Shown: piece after piece, positions 7,635 through 16,749 of the stretch
Numbering within the stretch: the first letter of the stretch is position 1
How the letters are laid out: every line of letters starts with the position of its first letter
Assembly (NCBI GenBank): GCA_001552895.1
Contig: KQ959659.1
Span: 1-64,000, forward strand
From: Tissierellia bacterium KA00581
GTDB taxonomy: Bacteria; Bacillota; Clostridia; Tissierellales; Peptoniphilaceae
Direction of reading: 5' to 3'
DNA length: 64,000 nt
The notes under the pieces: generated by a model
What the model saw: only the letters and a program-made list of their open reading frames with translations
The model's database searches: none
Told to the model about the DNA's origin: nothing
Position numbers and translations under genes: made by a program

Positions 7635-8771
7635 ATGAACAATATAATTTATTTTGACAATTCAGCGACGACAAGATTAAGTGATGAAGTTTTTGAAAGT
7701 ATGAAAGAGTTTTTGATAAATAATTTTTCAAATCCATCGTCAATTTATGAAATTTCACAAAAATCTAAAGTTGCCATTGAAAAGTCAAGAGAAAATTTAG
7801 CAAATTATATAAACGCAAATAAGAATGAAGTTTTTTTTACATCTTCAGGCACAGAAAGTGATAATTGGGCAATCATAGGAAGTACAATTAGAAAAAAACT
7901 ACAGTCAGCTCATATAATAACTACAGCTTTTGAACATTCTGCAGTTTTAGAAACTTGTAAATTTTTAGAAAATTTTGGCTTTGATGTTACATATATATAT
8001 CCTAATAGAGAAGGGTTTATTTCTTATAAAGATGTTGTTGATGCTATAAGAGATGATACTGTTTTTGTTTCTGTTATGCTTGTTAATAATGAAGTTGGAA
8101 CAATTCAAGATATTGAAAAAATATGTAAAGCTGTAAAGGAAAAAAATGAAAAAATAATTTTTCATACAGATGCGGTACAAGCACTTTCAGAGCTTAATAT
8201 AGATGTAAAGAAATTGAAAGTCGATTTAATGTCTTTTTCTGCTCATAAAATTCATGGACCAAAGGGTGTTGGTGCATTGTATATAAAGCAAGGCACAGAT
8301 ATAGAAAATTTTATTCTTGGAGGTTCTCAAGAAAGAAAAAGACGTGCAGGAACAGAAAATGTAGCAGGAATTGTTGGATTTTCTAAGGCTATTGATATTT
8401 TAAGAAGTAAAATTTTAGAAAATGTACAGAAAAGAAAAAAGCTAAAGGAGTATTTACTTTTAAAATTAACAGAAAATTTTAAAAATTTTAAAATAAATGC
8501 AAGCTTAGAAAACAGACATTCTGGTAATTTAAACATTTCTTTTCCTGGAGTAGATAAAGAAATGATTATTATGAGTATGGATTTTAATGGTATATGTATA
8601 TCTAGTGGATCTGCTTGTAGTAGTGGTTCTTTAGAAAATTCTCATGTATTATCTTCTATGAAAATTGATTTAGATTTGCAAGATAGTGCTATTAGGATAA
8701 GTCTTGGTGAAGAAAATACTAAAAATGATATTGATAAGTTTATTAATGCTTTGAAAGACATTGTCAGTTAG
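7635..8771 (+). CDS. Cysteine desulfurase (NifS/IscS-like)
   Basis: 378 residues, usual for class V PLP aminotransferases. It should remove sulfur from cysteine to make alanine and a protein persulfide for Fe-S clusters or tRNA thiolation. Seen: FDNSATT at the start, the PLP lysine in SAHKIHGPKG (Lys205), and the persulfide-forming cysteine in SSGSACSSGS (Cys328). The loop length fits the NifS-type group that often sits beside thiI; here the next gene is an AI-2E family membrane protein, so the partner is not shown. AAAGGAG precedes the ATG. Confidence 0.92.
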   Translation: MNNIIYFDNSATTRLSDEVFESMKEFLINNFSNPSSIYEISQKSKVAIEKSRENLANYINANKNEVFFTSSGTESDNWAIIGSTIRKKLQSAHIITTAFEHSAVLETCKFLENFGFDVTYIYPNREGFISYKDVVDAIRDDTVFVSVMLVNNEVGTIQDIEKICKAVKEKNEKIIFHTDAVQALSELNIDVKKLKVDLMSFSAHKIHGPKGVGALYIKQGTDIENFILGGSQERKRRAGTENVAGIVGFSKAIDILRSKILENVQKRKKLKEYLLLKLTENFKNFKINASLENRHSGNLNISFPGVDKEMIIMSMDFNGICISSGSACSSGSLENSHVLSSMKIDLDLQDSAIRISLGEENTKNDIDKFINALKDIVS

Positions 8772-8782
8772 GAGGAAAAATA

Positions 8783-9985
8783 TTGGATAATTTATTAACG
8801 ATTAATTCACTTTTAAATATTGTTATAAGAGCATTATTTATAGTACTTTTAGTTTTATCAATTTATTTTTCTGTACATATATTAAATAGTAAATTAGATG
8901 ATAAATATAAAATACAGGTAAATAAAATTAAAACTTTTAGATATTTTCTTTATTGTTTAATTTTCTTTTTTGTGCTGTTTTTATATAAAACATATTCAAT
9001 TTTAAGGGTTACAACAGTTACATTTATAGTTGCGATTGTTATTTCGTATATATTAAATCCATTTGTTAAATTTTTTGAAAGAAAAAAAATAAAAAGACTT
9101 TATTCTATAATAATAGTATATTTGATAATAGTTTTATCAATTGTAGTTTTAATACTTGTTATTTTTCCAAGCACTATTGGACAGGTTAAAAATTTATTTA
9201 AGATTTTACCTGATGTTGTTAAAAACTTTATAAGTTATACTGAAAATTTAAGAGATAATTTATTTACTAATTTTCCAACAGTTAACAGTTGGATTGACGG
9301 TATTAATGTACAACTTTTAAAAGTTACAAATACTGTAGCATCTAGTGTTTTAACTTGGATAACAAATATGATATTTGGTGTAAAAACTATTATTGCATTT
9401 ATTATTCAACTTATTTTAATACCAGTTATTACATTTTATCTTTTACTTGAAAAAGATAAAATACTTGATAGTATAGGTAATTACACTCCTAAAAGATATA
9501 AAAGTTTTTTAGCAAATTTATGGCAAGAAGTTGATAGTGCTCTTTCTATGTTTGTTAGAGGAAGAATTATTATGGCAATATTTGTAGGAGTTGCAACTAT
9601 GCTTTATCTTGCAGCTTTTAGGATAGAATTTGCTTTGATTATAGGAATAGTTACTTGCGTTGCAGATATAATTCCATATATTGGACCGTTTTTAGGTTTT
9701 GTTCCGGCAGTATTACTTGCTCTTGTTAAAGGCCCTATTACTGCAGTTTGGGTAGGAGTATTGTTCTGCTTAGTTCAATGGGTAGAAAATAATATTATTG
9801 GACCTAAAATACTTGGAGATAGTACAGGTATGCATCCTTTAATAGTATTGATTTTATTAATAACAGGTGGTGGCATGTTTGGAGTTGTTGGAATGATTTT
9901 CTCTGTTCCAATTGTTGCTGCACTTGCAATAGTATATAGACATACTAAACCATATATAAAAAAATATTTGTATAAAGATAAATAA
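8783..9985 (+). CDS. AI-2E transporter family membrane protein
   Basis: 400 residues, TTG start preceded by GGAGGA with good spacing. The first 70 residues contain two hydrophobic segments. The family core follows, with the YILNPFVKFFE entry motif, several membrane helices and the C-terminal GGGMFGVVGMIFSVP-type segment. Members export small molecules or ions; quorum-signal export is shown for only a few, so substrate is unknown. It lies 11 bases after the cysteine desulfurase gene and 18 before alaS, which points to co-transcription. Confidence 0.85.
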   Translation: MDNLLTINSLLNIVIRALFIVLLVLSIYFSVHILNSKLDDKYKIQVNKIKTFRYFLYCLIFFFVLFLYKTYSILRVTTVTFIVAIVISYILNPFVKFFERKKIKRLYSIIIVYLIIVLSIVVLILVIFPSTIGQVKNLFKILPDVVKNFISYTENLRDNLFTNFPTVNSWIDGINVQLLKVTNTVASSVLTWITNMIFGVKTIIAFIIQLILIPVITFYLLLEKDKILDSIGNYTPKRYKSFLANLWQEVDSALSMFVRGRIIMAIFVGVATMLYLAAFRIEFALIIGIVTCVADIIPYIGPFLGFVPAVLLALVKGPITAVWVGVLFCLVQWVENNIIGPKILGDSTGMHPLIVLILLITGGGMFGVVGMIFSVPIVAALAIVYRHTKPYIKKYLYKDK

Positions 9986-10003
9986 ATAGATTAAGAGGTA
10001 TTT

Positions 10004-12607
10004 ATGAAGAAATTAGGATTAAATGAAATTAGAAAAGAATATTTAGATTTTTTTGAAAGTAAAGGACATTTGCGTTTAAAAAGTTACTCTTTAATTCCAA
10101 ATAATGATAAGAGTTTGTTACTTATAAACGCTGGTATGGCACCTTTAAAAGAGTATTTTACAGGTGTTAAAAAAATGAGCAAAAATAGAGCTACATCAAG
10201 TCAAAAATGTATAAGAACTGCAGATATTGACAATGTAGGTAAAACTCAAAGACATGGTACTTTTTTTGAAATGCTTGGGAATTTTTCTTTTGGAGATTAT
10301 TTCAAAAAAGAAGCTATAAATTGGGCTTATGAGTTTTTAACAAAAAGACTTGAAATTGATAAAAACAGACTTTCTGTTACAGTTTATAAAGATGATGATG
10401 AAGCTTATAATATTTGGAAAAGTTTAGGATTTTCTGATGATAAGATTCAAAGACTTGGCAAAGAAGATAATTTTTGGGAACTTGAAGTAGGTCCTTGTGG
10501 TCCTTGTTCTGAAATTATGTATGATAGAGGAGAAAAATATACTAATCCAGATGATAGATTTATGGAAATTTGGAATTTAGTTTTTACTCAATTTAATAAA
10601 GATAAAAATGGAAATTATGAAAGATTAGCTCATCCAAATATTGACACAGGAATGGGTCTTGAAAGACTTGCATTAGTTCTTGAAGAAAAAGATAATATTT
10701 TTGAAATAGGACTTGTAGATACAATAATAAAGAAAATAGAAGAACTTTCAAATATAAAATACAAATCAAATGAAATTTCTGATATTTCAATAAGAGTAAT
10801 TGCAGATCACTCAAGAGCTATAACTTTTTTAATTTATGATGGAGTAATTCCAAGTAATGAACAAAGAGGTTATGTTTTAAGAAGGCTTATAAGAAGGGCT
10901 GCAAGACATGGAAAACTTCTTGGAATAAAGGGAAACTTTTTGGAAAAAATTTCTAAAGTTGTTATGGAAGTTTATAAATCAGAATATCCAGAAATGTTAG
11001 AAGATAGTAAAAGAGTTTTTAAAATTTTAAATGCTGAAGAATCAAAATTTCAAGAAACCATTGAACAAGGTCTTGGAATATTAAATTCATATATTGAAGA
11101 AGAAAAGAGTAAAAATTCTAATGTTTTATCTGGAAAAAAAGCTTTTAAACTTTATGATACATACGGATTTCCTCTTGATTTAACAAAAGAAATTTTAGAA
11201 GAAAATAACATGAGTGTAAATGAAGATGAATTTAATAAAGATATGCAAGAACAAAAAAATAGAGCTAGAGAAGGTAGGCATACATCTTCATTTGGATGGA
11301 GTGAAAAAAATACAGATTATTTAAAGAATTTAAAATCAACTGAATTTTTAGGTTATACTCAAAATGAATGTAGTGCAAAAATTTTAAAATTATTTAAAGA
11401 TGAAAAAGAAGTTTCAAAACTTACTAAAGGAGATAAAGCTCTACTTATATCAGATAAGACAGTTTTTTATGGTGAAGGCGGAGGACAAGTTGGAGATATT
11501 GGTGTTATTGAAAATGATAAAGCCAAAATTAAAGTAGTTGATACAAAGAAAAATAAAAACAATGCAATTATTCATCATATTGAAGTATTAGATGGAACTG
11601 TCAATGTAGAAGATGTATTTGATTTTAAAATTGATATCAATTTTAGACGTGATGTTATGAAAAATCATTCAGCAACACATCTTTTACATAAAGCTTTAAG
11701 AGAAGTTTTAGGCTCTCATATCAATCAAGCTGGATCTTTAGTTGAACCTACAAGACTTAGATTTGATATAACTCATTTTGAACCTATAAGTCAAGAAGAT
11801 TTAAAAAGGGTTGAACAAATTGTAAATGACAAAATTGCTTTAAATCTTCAAACAGAAATTAAAGAGGTTACTTTAGAAGAATCGGCTAAAATGGGAGCGG
11901 TAGGTCTTTTTGAAGATAAATATAAAGATATTGTAAGAGTTGTTTCATTTGGAGGTTGGTCTGTTGAACTTTGTGGTGGAACTCATGTTAAAAATGTAAG
12001 TGAAATACAAATGTTTAAGATACTTTCTGAATCATCTGTTGCAGCAGGTGTTAGAAGAATAGAAGCAACAACTGGAAGAAATGTTTATGAATATTTAAAG
12101 AAAAATGATGAACAAATTTCAAAAATATCTTCTATTCTTAAAGTTAAACCTAATGATTTAGATTCAAAAATTTTATCTTTAACTGATGAAATAAAATCTT
12201 TAGAAAAAGAATTAAAAGAAATTAAATCAAAATTGACTTTAGATAGTTTAGATGATTTTATAAAGGAAAAAATAGATTTAGATGGAATTTCATTTGTAGC
12301 TAAAAAAGTTGAAATTGAAAATAAAAATGAGTTAATGGACTTAATTGATAAACTTCGTGATAAATTGGGTAGAAGTATAGTAGTGCTAGCCAATGTTTTT
12401 AATAACAAGTTGACTTTTACAGTTGCTGTTAGCAAAGATTTAGTTTCTAAAAAGATTCATGCAGGTAACATTGTAAAAGAAATTGCAAAACTTGTTGGAG
12501 GTAATGGAGGCGGAAGAGCTGATATTGCACAAGCTGGTGGTAAAGAAATTGAAAAAGTAGATTTTGCTTTAAAAGAATCTGAAAAAATAGTAAAATCGCT
12601 AATATAA
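10004..12607 (+). CDS. alaS: Alanine--tRNA ligase
   Basis: 867 residues, normal length. It charges tRNA-Ala and edits mischarged tRNA. The class II catalytic domain is at the N-terminus (IRKEYLDFFESKGH, SLIPNNDKSLLLINAGM). The editing domain carries the zinc-type motif HSATHLLHKAL and, further on, ELCGGTHV. A coiled segment (about 700-750) leads to the C-Ala domain with GGNGGGRADIAQAGG. The upstream gap is only 18 bases, so there is no T-box leader; expression comes from the upstream operon. IreB and RuvX genes follow, a common Firmicute order. Confidence 0.97.
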   Translation: MKKLGLNEIRKEYLDFFESKGHLRLKSYSLIPNNDKSLLLINAGMAPLKEYFTGVKKMSKNRATSSQKCIRTADIDNVGKTQRHGTFFEMLGNFSFGDYFKKEAINWAYEFLTKRLEIDKNRLSVTVYKDDDEAYNIWKSLGFSDDKIQRLGKEDNFWELEVGPCGPCSEIMYDRGEKYTNPDDRFMEIWNLVFTQFNKDKNGNYERLAHPNIDTGMGLERLALVLEEKDNIFEIGLVDTIIKKIEELSNIKYKSNEISDISIRVIADHSRAITFLIYDGVIPSNEQRGYVLRRLIRRAARHGKLLGIKGNFLEKISKVVMEVYKSEYPEMLEDSKRVFKILNAEESKFQETIEQGLGILNSYIEEEKSKNSNVLSGKKAFKLYDTYGFPLDLTKEILEENNMSVNEDEFNKDMQEQKNRAREGRHTSSFGWSEKNTDYLKNLKSTEFLGYTQNECSAKILKLFKDEKEVSKLTKGDKALLISDKTVFYGEGGGQVGDIGVIENDKAKIKVVDTKKNKNNAIIHHIEVLDGTVNVEDVFDFKIDINFRRDVMKNHSATHLLHKALREVLGSHINQAGSLVEPTRLRFDITHFEPISQEDLKRVEQIVNDKIALNLQTEIKEVTLEESAKMGAVGLFEDKYKDIVRVVSFGGWSVELCGGTHVKNVSEIQMFKILSESSVAAGVRRIEATTGRNVYEYLKKNDEQISKISSILKVKPNDLDSKILSLTDEIKSLEKELKEIKSKLTLDSLDDFIKEKIDLDGISFVAKKVEIENKNELMDLIDKLRDKLGRSIVVLANVFNNKLTFTVAVSKDLVSKKIHAGNIVKEIAKLVGGNGGGRADIAQAGGKEIEKVDFALKESEKIVKSLI

Positions 12608-12624
12608 CTATAGGAGGGGATTAT

Positions 12625-12876
12625 ATGTCAAAAGAATTTACTGAAACAACTAGGGTTGAACTACAACATGAAAAGAAGAGTATCAATGAAATTATTAAAA
12701 TTGTATACTCTGCACTTGAAGCAAAGGGATATAATCCTAAAAATCAAATTATAGGTTATATCTTGTCTGGAGATCCTACTTATATTACAAACTATAATAA
12801 TGCAAGAGGTCTTATTAGACAAATTAGTAGAGATGAAATATTAGAAGAATTTTTAGATTGCTATATGAAAATGTAA
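12625..12876 (+). CDS. IreB family regulatory phosphoprotein (DUF965)
   Basis: 83 residues, the normal size of this family. In Enterococcus the protein is a substrate of the Ser/Thr kinase IreK and influences cell-envelope stress responses. Seen: an N-terminal Thr pair in FTETTRVE, the likely phosphorylation region, and the conserved segments YNPKNQIIGYILSGDPTYIT and ARGLIR. It sits between alaS and ruvX, the usual context. AGGAGGGG precedes the ATG. Confidence 0.9.
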   Translation: MSKEFTETTRVELQHEKKSINEIIKIVYSALEAKGYNPKNQIIGYILSGDPTYITNYNNARGLIRQISRDEILEEFLDCYMKM

Positions 12877-12908
12877 GATAATTAAGGGATTATTCCTTTA
12901 ATTATCTT
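12875..12908 (+). other. Hairpin between the IreB and RuvX genes without a T run
   Basis: A 15-bp stem (AAGATAATTAAGGGA with TCCTTTAATTATCTT, one G-T wobble) and a four-base loop overlap the stop codon of the IreB gene. There is no T tract after it, so it is more likely an RNA processing or stability element than a terminator. Confidence 0.55.
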
Positions 12909-12925
12909 GTATAAATGAGGTATTT

Positions 12926-13351
12926 ATGAATAGATTTATGGCTTTAGATGTTGGAGATAAAACAATAGGCGTTGCTATAAGTGATCCTTTTTTTATCATG
13001 GCAAGTGGTCATAGTACAATTTTTAGAAAAACTTTACAAACAGATTTTGATATTTTAAAAGATATAATCGAAAAAGAAAATATAATTAAAATAATTGTTG
13101 GTCTTCCTAAAAATATGAACAATACTATTGGTCCACAAGGACAAAAAGTGTTAGATTTTGTAGAAGATTTAAAGACTTTTTTAACTGAGAATAATCTTAA
13201 ACTTGATATTATAATGCAAGATGAAAGACTTACAACTGTTAGTGCACAAAGGATTTTAATTGAAGGTAATATGAAAAGAAAAGATAGAAAAAAGGTTATA
13301 GATAAAGTTGCGGCAACGTATATATTACAATCTTTTTTAGATAGAAAGTAG
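12926..13351 (+). CDS. ruvX: RuvX/YqgF family Holliday-junction resolvase-like nuclease
   Basis: 141 residues with an RNase H-like fold. The first acidic residue lies in MALDVGDKTIGVAISDP, VGLPKNMNN follows, and ERLTT near residue 100 carries the second acidic site. The family processes the 5' end of pre-16S rRNA in Escherichia coli and is also named as a Holliday-junction resolvase. It sits in the alaS-ireB-ruvX-DUF1292 order conserved in Firmicutes. GAGGT precedes the ATG. Confidence 0.92.
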   Translation: MNRFMALDVGDKTIGVAISDPFFIMASGHSTIFRKTLQTDFDILKDIIEKENIIKIIVGLPKNMNNTIGPQGQKVLDFVEDLKTFLTENNLKLDIIMQDERLTTVSAQRILIEGNMKRKDRKKVIDKVAATYILQSFLDRK

Positions 13352-13360
13352 GAGAACTTT

Positions 13361-13597
13361 ATGGAGCGTTTTGAAGCAATAGATGAAAATGGAAAAAAGA
13401 TAGTTTTTGAACTTATAGAAACATTTGGCATGAACGATAGTGAGTATGCTGTTCTAAATTCTAAAGATGATGATTATACATACATATTGAAAATTATATA
13501 TGATAAAGATAAAAATATGAGTTTAGAAGGCATAGATGATGAAGAATTAAATAGTGCCATAGAAGTTTATGAAGAGTTAAAATTTAAAAAGGAGTAG
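13361..13597 (+). CDS. DUF1292 (YrzB-like) small acidic protein
   Basis: 78 residues, strongly acidic, with the family pattern FELIETFGMNDSEYAVL near residues 15-31 and YILKIIYD. Function is unknown; the family almost always lies after ruvX in Firmicutes, as here (9 bases after). AGGAG before the ATG supports the start. Confidence 0.82.
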   Translation: MERFEAIDENGKKIVFELIETFGMNDSEYAVLNSKDDDYTYILKIIYDKDKNMSLEGIDDEELNSAIEVYEELKFKKE

Positions 13598-13600
13598 ATT

Positions 13601-14047
13601 ATGGATTTAAAAGAGATGAGAAAGCTATTAATTGATAACAAGTATAAGATTACTAAACAAAGAGAAATACTTTTTACTATTTTAGATAAAAATCAAGGTA
13701 ATCATTTAAGTCCTGAAGAGTTACATTTACTTGCAAATAAGGTAGATAAAGATTTAGGAATAGCTACTGTTTATCGTACACTTGTAATTTTTGACAAGTT
13801 AAATATTGTTCACAAATTAGATTTTGATGATAATAGATATAGATATGAAATAATAAGAGATGATGATTCTCATCAACACCATCATCTTCTATGCAAAAAA
13901 TGCGGAAAAATTATTGAAGTAAAAGAAGATTATTTAGAAAATCTTGAAAATCTTATCGAAACTAAATATAAATTTAAAATTACAAATCATGATTTAAAAT
14001 TCTATGGAGTATGTTCTGATTGCTATGTTTCTGACGAAAAAAAGTAG
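13601..14047 (+). CDS. Fur family metal-responsive transcriptional regulator
   Basis: 148 residues. A winged helix (about 1-85, with LGIATVYRTL) precedes the dimer domain. The metal ligands are visible: HQHHH (91-95) and two CxxC pairs, Cys98/Cys101 and Cys138/Cys141, which form the structural zinc site. Fur, Zur and PerR cannot be separated on these residues alone. It could control the iron locus at 20690-30111, but no clean Fur box was found there. The ATG lies 3 bases after the DUF1292 gene and is preceded by AAGGAG. Confidence 0.9.
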   Translation: MDLKEMRKLLIDNKYKITKQREILFTILDKNQGNHLSPEELHLLANKVDKDLGIATVYRTLVIFDKLNIVHKLDFDDNRYRYEIIRDDDSHQHHHLLCKKCGKIIEVKEDYLENLENLIETKYKFKITNHDLKFYGVCSDCYVSDEKK

Positions 14048-14062
14048 AAGGAGAAATGTAGT

Positions 14063-15733
14063 TTGCAAAAAAATAAAAAGAAAAATTTAAAGCTTATACC
14101 TTTAGGAGGTGTTGGCGAAATAGGTAAGAATATGGCCATTCTTGAGTATGATGATGAAATAATTGTGCTTGATTGTGGAATGACTTTTCCTGATGATGAT
14201 ATGCCGGGAATAGATATTGTTATACCAGATATAACATATTTAATTAAAAATATTGACAAAGTCAAAGGAATTTTTTTAACTCACGGTCATGAAGATCATA
14301 TAGGAGCAGTTCCATATGTAATGAAAAAAATAAATGTTCCAGTTTATGGAACAAATCTTACATTAGGTCTTGTTGAAAGTAAACTTCAAGAACATAATAT
14401 AAGTAAAGAAAATTTGCATATTGTAAATCCTGGAGAAACTATAAAAACAAAATATTTTTCTGTTGAATATATACAAGCTTGTCATAGTATTCCAGATAGT
14501 GTTAGTTTTGGAATAAAAACACCTGTTGGTAATATTTTATTTACTGGAGATTTTAAGATAGATTATACTCCTATTGATGGAGATAAGATGGATCTTCATA
14601 GAATTGCACAGCTTGGTACAGAAGGTATTATGCTTTTATGTGCAGATAGTACAAATGTTGAAAGACCAGGATTTACTATGAGTGAACGTTCTGTTGGAAA
14701 AACTTTTATAGAACTTTTTAGTAAAGCAGAAGGAAGAATAATAGTAGCAACATTTGCATCAAATGTTCATAGAGTGCAACAAATAATAAAAGCTGCTGAA
14801 AAATTTAAAAGAAAAGTTGCAATTTCTGGTCGTTCTATGGTTAATGTAATAAAAGTTGCAACAGAACTTAATAAATTGGATGTAAAAAAAGGTACTTTAA
14901 TTGATTTAAAAGATATAAATAAATATGATGAATCACGTATAGTTCTTTTAATGACAGGAAGTCAAGGAGAACCTATGAGTGCATTAAATAGAATGGCTTA
15001 TGGTGAACATAGAAAACTTGTTTTAACAGAAAATGATACTGTAATTATTTCTGCATCACCAATTCCTGGAAATGAAAAAATATTTTTTGGGCTTGTAAAT
15101 AGGCTTGTTGAAATGGGAGTTAAAGTAATACATTCTTCTCTTGCAGATGTTCACGTTTCAGGACACGCTTGTCAAGAAGAGTTAAAGCTTATTCATACTT
15201 TAGCAAAACCTAAATTTTTTATTCCAGTACATGGAGAATCAAGACACCTAAAGAGACATGCAAAGCTTGCTGTTGAACTTGGAATGCCAGAAGAAAATAC
15301 TTTTATTGGAAGAAATGGTACTGTTTTTGAATTTACGCCTAAACAAGAATGTTTTATATCAGGAAATGTTGAATCAGGAAATGTATTGGTTGATGGACTT
15401 GGAGTTGGAGATGTAAAAAGTGCTGTTCTTAGAGATAGAAAGCATTTATCAGAAGATGGTATAATTATAGTTATGTTAGTTTTAGAAAAAAATACTAGAG
15501 AAATTATATCAGGTCCTGAAATTGTTTCAAGAGGGTTTATATATGTTAAAGAAAATCTAGATTTAGTTTCTGAAATGAGAAAAGTTGTAGAGAAAACTTT
15601 AAATATGTGTAAAAATGATGGTATTACAGATATTGGAACTATGAGATACAATATAAGAAAAGATTTAAACTCTTATATATATCATGAAATAAAAAGAGGA
15701 CCTATGATTATTCCAATTATAACAGAACTTTAG
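14063..15733 (+). CDS. rnj: Ribonuclease J
   Basis: 556 residues, TTG start after AAGGAG. The metallo-beta-lactamase core has the metal motif HGHEDH (74-79), a beta-CASP domain (MTGSQGEPMSALNRMA) and the C-terminal RNase J domain. The family combines endonuclease and 5'-3' exonuclease activity and is central to Firmicute mRNA decay and rRNA maturation. J1 or J2 type is not decided. It lies in the middle of the housekeeping operon, 15 bases after the Fur-family gene and 8 before the YlbF-type gene. Confidence 0.95.
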   Translation: MQKNKKKNLKLIPLGGVGEIGKNMAILEYDDEIIVLDCGMTFPDDDMPGIDIVIPDITYLIKNIDKVKGIFLTHGHEDHIGAVPYVMKKINVPVYGTNLTLGLVESKLQEHNISKENLHIVNPGETIKTKYFSVEYIQACHSIPDSVSFGIKTPVGNILFTGDFKIDYTPIDGDKMDLHRIAQLGTEGIMLLCADSTNVERPGFTMSERSVGKTFIELFSKAEGRIIVATFASNVHRVQQIIKAAEKFKRKVAISGRSMVNVIKVATELNKLDVKKGTLIDLKDINKYDESRIVLLMTGSQGEPMSALNRMAYGEHRKLVLTENDTVIISASPIPGNEKIFFGLVNRLVEMGVKVIHSSLADVHVSGHACQEELKLIHTLAKPKFFIPVHGESRHLKRHAKLAVELGMPEENTFIGRNGTVFEFTPKQECFISGNVESGNVLVDGLGVGDVKSAVLRDRKHLSEDGIIIVMLVLEKNTREIISGPEIVSRGFIYVKENLDLVSEMRKVVEKTLNMCKNDGITDIGTMRYNIRKDLNSYIYHEIKRGPMIIPIITEL

Positions 15734-15741
15734 GAGGATAT

Positions 15742-16062
15742 ATGAATATTTATGATAGCATTTTAACTTTTTCTAATGATTTTAAAAATTGTGATGAAGT
15801 TAAAGAATTTAAAAATTTAAAGAAGAAAATAGATGCAAATGAAGATAATAAAAAAATGATAGATGATTTTCATAAAAAATTATATGATTATCAAGTTGCT
15901 AAATCTAAGGGAGAAGATGTTAAAGAAAAAGAAAAAAAATTAAATGAATTAAATATGCTTTTGATGAGTAATACAGATATAGCTTCTTTTATGGCTTGTG
16001 AAGTTAGAATTTCTACAATCGTAAATGATATTGTAAAGATGTTGGAAGATACTATAAAGTAA
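15742..16062 (+). CDS. YlbF/YmcA family protein
   Basis: 106 residues, mostly helical and charged, with the family core from residue 33 (EDNKKMIDDFHKKLYDYQ) and MSNTDIASFMACE near 80. In Bacillus the YlbF-YmcA-YaaT complex works with RNase Y in mRNA maturation. Placement directly after RNase J fits an RNA-turnover role. AGGAGG precedes the ATG. Confidence 0.8.
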   Translation: MNIYDSILTFSNDFKNCDEVKEFKNLKKKIDANEDNKKMIDDFHKKLYDYQVAKSKGEDVKEKEKKLNELNMLLMSNTDIASFMACEVRISTIVNDIVKMLEDTIK

Positions 16063-16064
16063 TA

Positions 16065-16703
16065 ATGGAAATTGTAGCAAGTTTTGTTTCAGATTATATT
16101 AGAAATTTAGAAAAAAGTACAGATTCTCTTCTTATTGAAATGGAAGATTATGCTTTAAAAAATAAAGTGCCTATAATTGAAGTTGAAGTTGCAAGATTTT
16201 TGGAAATTTTAGTTAAACTAAAAAAACCAAAAAGAATTTTAGAAATAGGAACAGCGATAGGTTATTCCTCTATAATTATGCATAGAGCTTATCCAAAAAG
16301 TAAAATTACCACTATAGAAATAGATGAAAAAAATTTTTTAAAAGCAAAAGAATTTATAAAAAAATCTAATTATACTAAGAATATAGATGTGATTTTTGCT
16401 GATGCAAATGATGCTTTAGAATTTATTAAAGCAGATTATGATATGATTTTTATGGATGCTGCTAAGGGGCAGTATATAAATTTTTTTGAAAAGTCTGTTG
16501 AAAGATTAACTAAAGGTGGTATATTAGTTTCGGATAATATTTTGTTTAGAGGTCTTGTTGCAAAAGAAAAAAACAATGTAAGAAGAAAAAACACTATAGT
16601 TAAAAGATTAAAAGAATTTTTAAATATGATTACTAATAGTGAAATTTTTTCTACTACTATAGTTCCTATTGATGATGGTATGGCAATTTGTTATAAGAAG
16701 TAA
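16065..16703 (+). CDS. Class I SAM-dependent O-methyltransferase (YrrM-like)
   Basis: 212 residues. The SAM-binding signature LEIGTAIGYSSI (about 66-77), the acidic residue at TTIEIDE, and DMIFMDAAKG (motif IV, metal-linked) fit the catechol-O-methyltransferase-like family. The Bacillus homolog YrrM is linked to 5-carboxymethoxyuridine methylation of tRNA (TrmR). The U32-family genes with the related TrhP role follow, as in Bacillus. The ATG lies 2 bases after the previous stop and lacks a strong ribosome site, suggesting translational coupling. Confidence 0.85.
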   Translation: MEIVASFVSDYIRNLEKSTDSLLIEMEDYALKNKVPIIEVEVARFLEILVKLKKPKRILEIGTAIGYSSIIMHRAYPKSKITTIEIDEKNFLKAKEFIKKSNYTKNIDVIFADANDALEFIKADYDMIFMDAAKGQYINFFEKSVERLTKGGILVSDNILFRGLVAKEKNNVRRKNTIVKRLKEFLNMITNSEIFSTTIVPIDDGMAICYKK

Positions 16704-16730
16704 GGCTTTTAAGCCTTACTTTATTTTATT
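16701..16730 (+). terminator. Weak intrinsic terminator after the O-methyltransferase gene
   Basis: AAGGCTT and AAGCCTT arms around TT are followed by ACTTTATTTTATTT. The tail is interrupted, so readthrough into the U32 peptidase gene is likely. Confidence 0.6.
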
Positions 16731-16749
16731 TAGAAAATAAGGAGGTTTT

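Noticed and set aside
9986-10003. T-box leader for alaS
   Set aside because: Only 18 bases separate alaS from the preceding gene, too short for a T-box.
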